DNA from: Acidilobaceae archaeon
GTDB taxonomy: Archaea; Thermoproteota; Thermoprotei_A; Sulfolobales; Acidilobaceae
Reading direction: 5' to 3'
Length of the DNA: 8,761 nucleotides
NCBI GenBank assembly: GCA_027034115.1
Contig: JALVJB010000147.1
Span: forward strand, 1 to 8,761
Shown here: positions 6,349-8,761 of the stretch, piece by piece
Layout of the letters: the number at the start of each line of letters is the position of its first letter
How positions within the stretch are numbered: position 1 is the first letter of the stretch
Made by a program: the position numbers and the translations under genes
The notes under the pieces: model-generated
What the model was told of the DNA's origin: nothing
Databases searched by the model: none
The model's input: only the letters and a program-made list of their open reading frames with translations

Positions 6349-7014
6349 TTGACTGGAAAGCCTCGCGTGCGAATAGGGCCCCTTGAGTGGGAACTCCTGC
6401 TTAAAGCTACTGGCGTCCTCTACGAGAAATGCATGGAGCTGGGCCTGTCGTGTAGGGACCCTCCCCTAGCGACCTCAAGGTTCCTGTACTCCCTCGGGTT
6501 TACCCAGTATAGGATTAGAAAGTTGTGGAGCGCTTTATCAAAGCAACATAATTATAATATTATAATATATAAATATAAAAATAGTATGTTTAAACTCACC
6601 CTCACATATGAAAGAGGGCCCGTGAACCATCTGTATTTGGAGGACCTTTACCTCCCGATTGACGATATTGACGCATTCCAGCACAGTCACATGAGCATTG
6701 TAAGGTCTCCTAAGGCTCATAAGGCATACGCTTACATCGAGGGTGAGATCTCTGAGCATATTAATATTAACATTAATATTATTAGGGTATTAGTGTTATT
6801 AGGTGGGTCTGGAGCGCGGGATCTAGTCAATAGGATGTTAGATGAGGCAAGGGAGGTTTTATGGGGGCGCGGTGAAAACTTAGAAAATATATTATTAAAT
6901 ATTATTAAATATAGAAATACGAGAATATTGGAAGTGTTACTTCCTAAAGTACCTAGAAGCAGAGACGAATTATACAAGCTCTCTCCGGCCCTGCGGAGAA
7001 TTCTTAACCGATAG
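6349..7014 (+). CDS. Hypothetical protein with A/T-tract-encoded Asn/Ile-rich segments
   Basis: I do not recognise this 221-residue protein. The TTG start has GGGGAAGGGG ending four bases upstream and lies 13 bases after the CitG-like stop, so it is probably the second gene of that operon. The product looks soluble and mixed helical. Residues 1-65 and 193-221 use the GC-rich codons of the neighbours. Three inner stretches do not: 67-79 (Asn/Tyr/Ile/Lys), 137-145 (an alternating Ile-Asn run) and 179-188 (Asn/Ile/Leu/Lys). They are written almost wholly in AAT, ATT, ATA, TTA, TAT and AAA codons. No signal peptide, membrane segment or clear catalytic motif is visible. The uninterrupted frame through all three tracts argues it is translated and not broken. 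It could be an acquired A/T-rich gene or a host gene with expanded simple sequence. Confidence 0.65.
   Translation: MTGKPRVRIGPLEWELLLKATGVLYEKCMELGLSCRDPPLATSRFLYSLGFTQYRIRKLWSALSKQHNYNIIIYKYKNSMFKLTLTYERGPVNHLYLEDLYLPIDDIDAFQHSHMSIVRSPKAHKAYAYIEGEISEHINININIIRVLVLLGGSGARDLVNRMLDEAREVLWGRGENLENILLNIIKYRNTRILEVLLPKVPRSRDELYKLSPALRRILNR
6548..6583. repeat. 36-base pure A/T tract with a 16-base perfect palindrome
   Basis: No G or C occurs from 6548 to 6583, inside a GC-rich neighbourhood. ATTATAATATTATAAT at 6551-6566 is a perfect palindrome. The tract is in frame within the gene starting at 6349 and encodes an Asn/Tyr/Ile/Lys run. Confidence 0.85.
6758..6784. repeat. A/T tract with repeated Ile-Asn codons
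   Basis: Only one C (6771) occurs in 27 bases. ATTAATATTA is repeated directly at 6760-6769 and 6772-6781, a 12-base period made of AAT/AAC-ATT codon pairs that encode alternating Asn and Ile. Confidence 0.8.
6884..6913. repeat. 30-base pure A/T tract with a tandem 10-base repeat
   Basis: No G or C occurs from 6884 to 6913. ATTATTAAAT is repeated exactly in tandem at 6891-6900 and 6901-6910. The 10-base unit is not a multiple of three, so the two copies are read in different frames as part of an Asn/Ile/Leu/Lys stretch, which suggests slippage or duplication at the DNA level. Confidence 0.85.
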
Positions 7015-7072
7015 GCGTCCTCATCTACATATTACAAGTCTATTCTTCGGTGTTCCATCTACTGTAAAGCGT

Positions 7073-7083
7073 ATACATTTTAA
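7073..7083 (+). promoter_or_regulatory. TATA-like element of the radical SAM operon
   Basis: ATACATTTTAA is centred about 35 bases before the TTG at 7113, predicting a transcript start at about 7101-7105 and a leader of about 8-12 bases that contains GGGGGG (7102-7107). It lies in the 98-base gap after the 6349-7014 gene, in which I see nothing else. Confidence 0.45.
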
Positions 7084-7112
7084 CCGGTATTATCCGATCA
7101 TGGGGGGCTGAA

Positions 7113-8540
7113 TTGAAAGTACTATTGAGCCTCCCCCCAGGGGTCCATAGGCTAGAGATATATAGGATAATGGGGATGAAGGCGCCACCGCTAGGGCTAG
7201 CCTCAATTGCCGCGGTTCTAGAGCAGGCCGGGTACAAAGTTAGGATAATTGATTCCCCTACACTAGAGATAGAGGAGGATGAGTGGCTCCGAGAGGTGAA
7301 GTCCTGGTCTCCCGATGTAGTCGGCTTGTCCCTGCTTACCCCTCTTGCCCCCCGGGGTTACAGGGCTATCAAGAGGCTCAAGGAGGAGATGCCCGACGTC
7401 CCCGTGATAGTAGGGGGGCCTCATCCCAGCTTTATGTATGAGGAGGCAATCAGTAACGGGGCCGACATTGTTGTTAGAGGCGAAGGCGAGATTACAACCC
7501 TGGAAGTTGTCAAAACCCTCGAAGCCCGGGGGCTCGACAGGGAGTATCTCAAGAAGATTAACGGTATAGCGTTCCGGTCTAATGGTAAAATAACGCTCAC
7601 TCCTCCAAGGCCTCCCATCCGGAATCTGGATGAGCTACCTTGGCCTGCCAGGCACCTATTACCGATGGAGAAGTACACTCTCTTCGGCAAGCCTATACGT
7701 GTGGCTCACGTAATGGCGAGCAGGGGTTGCCCATACGGGTGTATTTACTGCACTACGAGCTACTTCTGGGGTAGGATGGTAAGGTTCAGGTCTGCGAAGA
7801 ATGTGGCCGACGAGATAGAGTACCTTGTCAACAAGTATAACGTGAAGTATATAGCATTCGCCGACGACGAGCTAGCAATAAACAAGAGGTTCATAAGGGA
7901 ATTCGTCCGCGAGATGAAGGAGAGAGGCCTGGACCTGCCATTCGCCTGTGGAGCGAGAGTAGACCATGTGAACAAGGAATTCATGAAGTTCCTTTTCGAT
8001 AATAACTGCGTCACGCTGTATTTCGGAGTGGAATCTGCCAGCCAGAGGACCCTGGACAAGATTGGCAAGAGGATAACCGTAGAACAGATAGTGAAGGCCT
8101 TCCAGTGGAAGAAGGAGCTTGGGGGCTTCGCCGTCGGCTCATTCATACTAGGCTTTCCATGGGAGACGATCGACGACATGAAGAAAACCGTCGAGTTTGC
8201 GATAAAGCTTGACCCGGACTACGCGCAATTCACAGCTCTAACCCCTTATCCTGGCACACCTCTCTTCGAATATGCGAAGAAGCATGGCCTCATAGAGGAC
8301 TGGAACTGGGAGCACTACACTACGATTAGACCCGTGATGAGGGGCTTTAACTTCACTAGAGACGATCTTGGGAGAATGATCAAGCATGCTTATAGGAAAT
8401 TCTATCTTAGATTTTCATTTATTAGTAGGGAGTTGAAGAGGGGGAGGCTCAAGGACCTCGCGGGCGTGATAGCCCGCGAGTTAGCCCGTTACATGAAGGA
8501 CGTGATAGTTCACCCCATTCCTTGGAAGTATAGGAGGTGA
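7113..8540 (+). CDS. Radical SAM enzyme with N-terminal B12-binding-like domain
   Basis: Residues 1-135 look like a cobalamin-binding domain: MKVLLSLPPG, PPLGLASIAAVLEQAGY, VVGLSLLTP, VIVGGPHPS and VVRGEGE are the usual strand and loop blocks. The domain lacks a D-x-H-x-x-G motif, as is common in B12-dependent radical SAM proteins. Residues about 195-400 are the radical SAM barrel: RGCPYGCIYC with Cys206, Cys210 and Cys213 for the 4Fe-4S cluster, FADDE at 249-253, GVESAS at 305-310 and GFPWE at 347-351. The C-terminal part is helical and very basic (about 410-475). Known members include methyltransferases, BchE-type cyclases and archaeal lipid-modifying enzymes; I cannot tell which applies. 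TTG start with GGGGGG five bases upstream. The stop TGA lies inside GGAGGTGA, the ribosome site of the next gene, so the two are probably one operon. Confidence 0.9.
   Translation: MKVLLSLPPGVHRLEIYRIMGMKAPPLGLASIAAVLEQAGYKVRIIDSPTLEIEEDEWLREVKSWSPDVVGLSLLTPLAPRGYRAIKRLKEEMPDVPVIVGGPHPSFMYEEAISNGADIVVRGEGEITTLEVVKTLEARGLDREYLKKINGIAFRSNGKITLTPPRPPIRNLDELPWPARHLLPMEKYTLFGKPIRVAHVMASRGCPYGCIYCTTSYFWGRMVRFRSAKNVADEIEYLVNKYNVKYIAFADDELAINKRFIREFVREMKERGLDLPFACGARVDHVNKEFMKFLFDNNCVTLYFGVESASQRTLDKIGKRITVEQIVKAFQWKKELGGFAVGSFILGFPWETIDDMKKTVEFAIKLDPDYAQFTALTPYPGTPLFEYAKKHGLIEDWNWEHYTTIRPVMRGFNFTRDDLGRMIKHAYRKFYLRFSFISRELKRGRLKDLAGVIARELARYMKDVIVHPIPWKYRR
8533..8540 (+). promoter_or_regulatory. Ribosome binding site overlapping the upstream stop codon
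   Basis: GGAGGTGA lies seven bases before the ATG at 8548 and contains the TGA stop of the radical SAM gene. It sets the start of the last gene and suggests translational coupling of the pair. Confidence 0.75.
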
Positions 8541-8547
8541 AAGCCCC

Positions 8548-8761
8548 ATGTCTGGCTTGGAGCCCGAGGACGTATTGGGAGAGAACCCCTTAAAGGGGGA
8601 GAAGGGGAAGGGAGGCCTAGGCTCCTTCCTCGCTGGAGTTAGATTGCTCTTCGGTAACCCGGTGACTAGAAGCATACTGAGAACATCCATTAAAGAGTAC
8701 GAGTGCAAGTATGACGGAGACGGTACTAAGAGGTATACCCTGCTCTACCACGTGCTGTCGC
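8548..8761 (+). CDS. Unrecognised protein, 3' partial, in operon with the radical SAM gene
   Basis: The frame opens with ATG at 8548, the only clear ATG start in the window, and stays open for 71 codons to the window edge. The strong GGAGGTGA site seven bases upstream makes it a real gene. The first 25 residues are charged and Gly/Lys-rich. They are followed by LGSFLAGVRLLFGNPVTR, then ILRTSIKEYECKYDGDG and YTLLYHVLS. Some archaeal radical SAM proteins begin with a similar N-P-x-T-R-x-x-x helix before their cluster motif, so a second radical SAM enzyme is possible, but the diagnostic cysteines would lie beyond the window. Function is left open. Confidence 0.7.
   Translation, partial: MSGLEPEDVLGENPLKGEKGKGGLGSFLAGVRLLFGNPVTRSILRTSIKEYECKYDGDGTKRYTLLYHVLS

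Noticed and set aside
6538..6977. Minus-strand open frames across the A/T tracts
   Set aside because: The tracts lack stop codons by chance on both strands. The plus frame has the operon position and ribosome site, while these frames have neither.
6349..7014. The A/T-tract gene as a pseudogene
   Set aside because: The frame is intact over 221 codons despite repeats that are not multiples of three, and its start and spacing fit an operon.
7421..8179. Open frames on the minus strand across the radical SAM gene
   Set aside because: They are antisense shadows of a gene with clear catalytic motifs and show low-complexity Ser/Leu composition.
8481..8708. Minus-strand open frame at the right end
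   Set aside because: It overlaps the plus-strand operon junction, where a strong ribosome site and ATG support the plus-strand gene.

Overview
The window looks like chromosomal DNA of a hyperthermophilic crenarchaeon. Pyrodictiaceae or a related Desulfurococcales group is my best guess from style, not a proven placement. The support is: archaeal CTP-type riboflavin kinase; a crenarchaeal-style CoA-disulfide reductase; moderately GC-rich coding DNA with AGG/AGA/CTA/ATA-rich codon use; archaeal TATA elements about 25-30 bases before predicted transcript starts; G-rich Shine-Dalgarno sites; and heavy use of TTG and GTG start codons. No insertion sequence, CRISPR array, tRNA or rRNA was seen.

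Layout. (1) Bases 1-857 hold the 3' two thirds of a MmgE/PrpD-family dehydratase on the plus strand, whose stop overlaps the stop of the next, convergent gene by four bases. (2) Bases 854-2071, minus strand, encode a secreted, C-terminally anchored, heavily N-glycosylatable surface protein of unknown function. (3) It diverges from ribK (2148-2561, plus), and both appear to be driven from one A/T-rich core at 2109-2122. (4) ribK converges on a CoA-disulfide reductase gene (2679-4064, minus); the 117-base gap holds a strong, multi-stem inverted repeat. (5) The reductase diverges from an amidohydrolase gene (4184-5392, plus), each with its own TATA-like element. (6) A two-gene unit follows: a divergent CitG-like protein (5505-6335) and an unrecognised protein (6349-7014) whose gene carries three nearly pure A/T tracts. 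(7) A second unit starts at 7113 with a radical SAM enzyme that has a B12-binding-like N-terminal domain, closely followed by a gene that runs off the window at 8761.

How they fit together. The recognisable enzymes serve different tasks: acyl-citrate or acid metabolism, FMN synthesis, CoA thiol redox balance, deamination or hydrolysis, and radical chemistry. No single pathway links the whole window. Two loose links are possible. FMN/FAD supply and the FAD-dependent CoA-disulfide reductase are neighbours, and the CitG-like protein belongs to a family that acts on dephospho-CoA. The least explained parts are the CitG-like/A+T-tract pair, the surface protein, the hairpin at 2565-2645 and the radical SAM unit.
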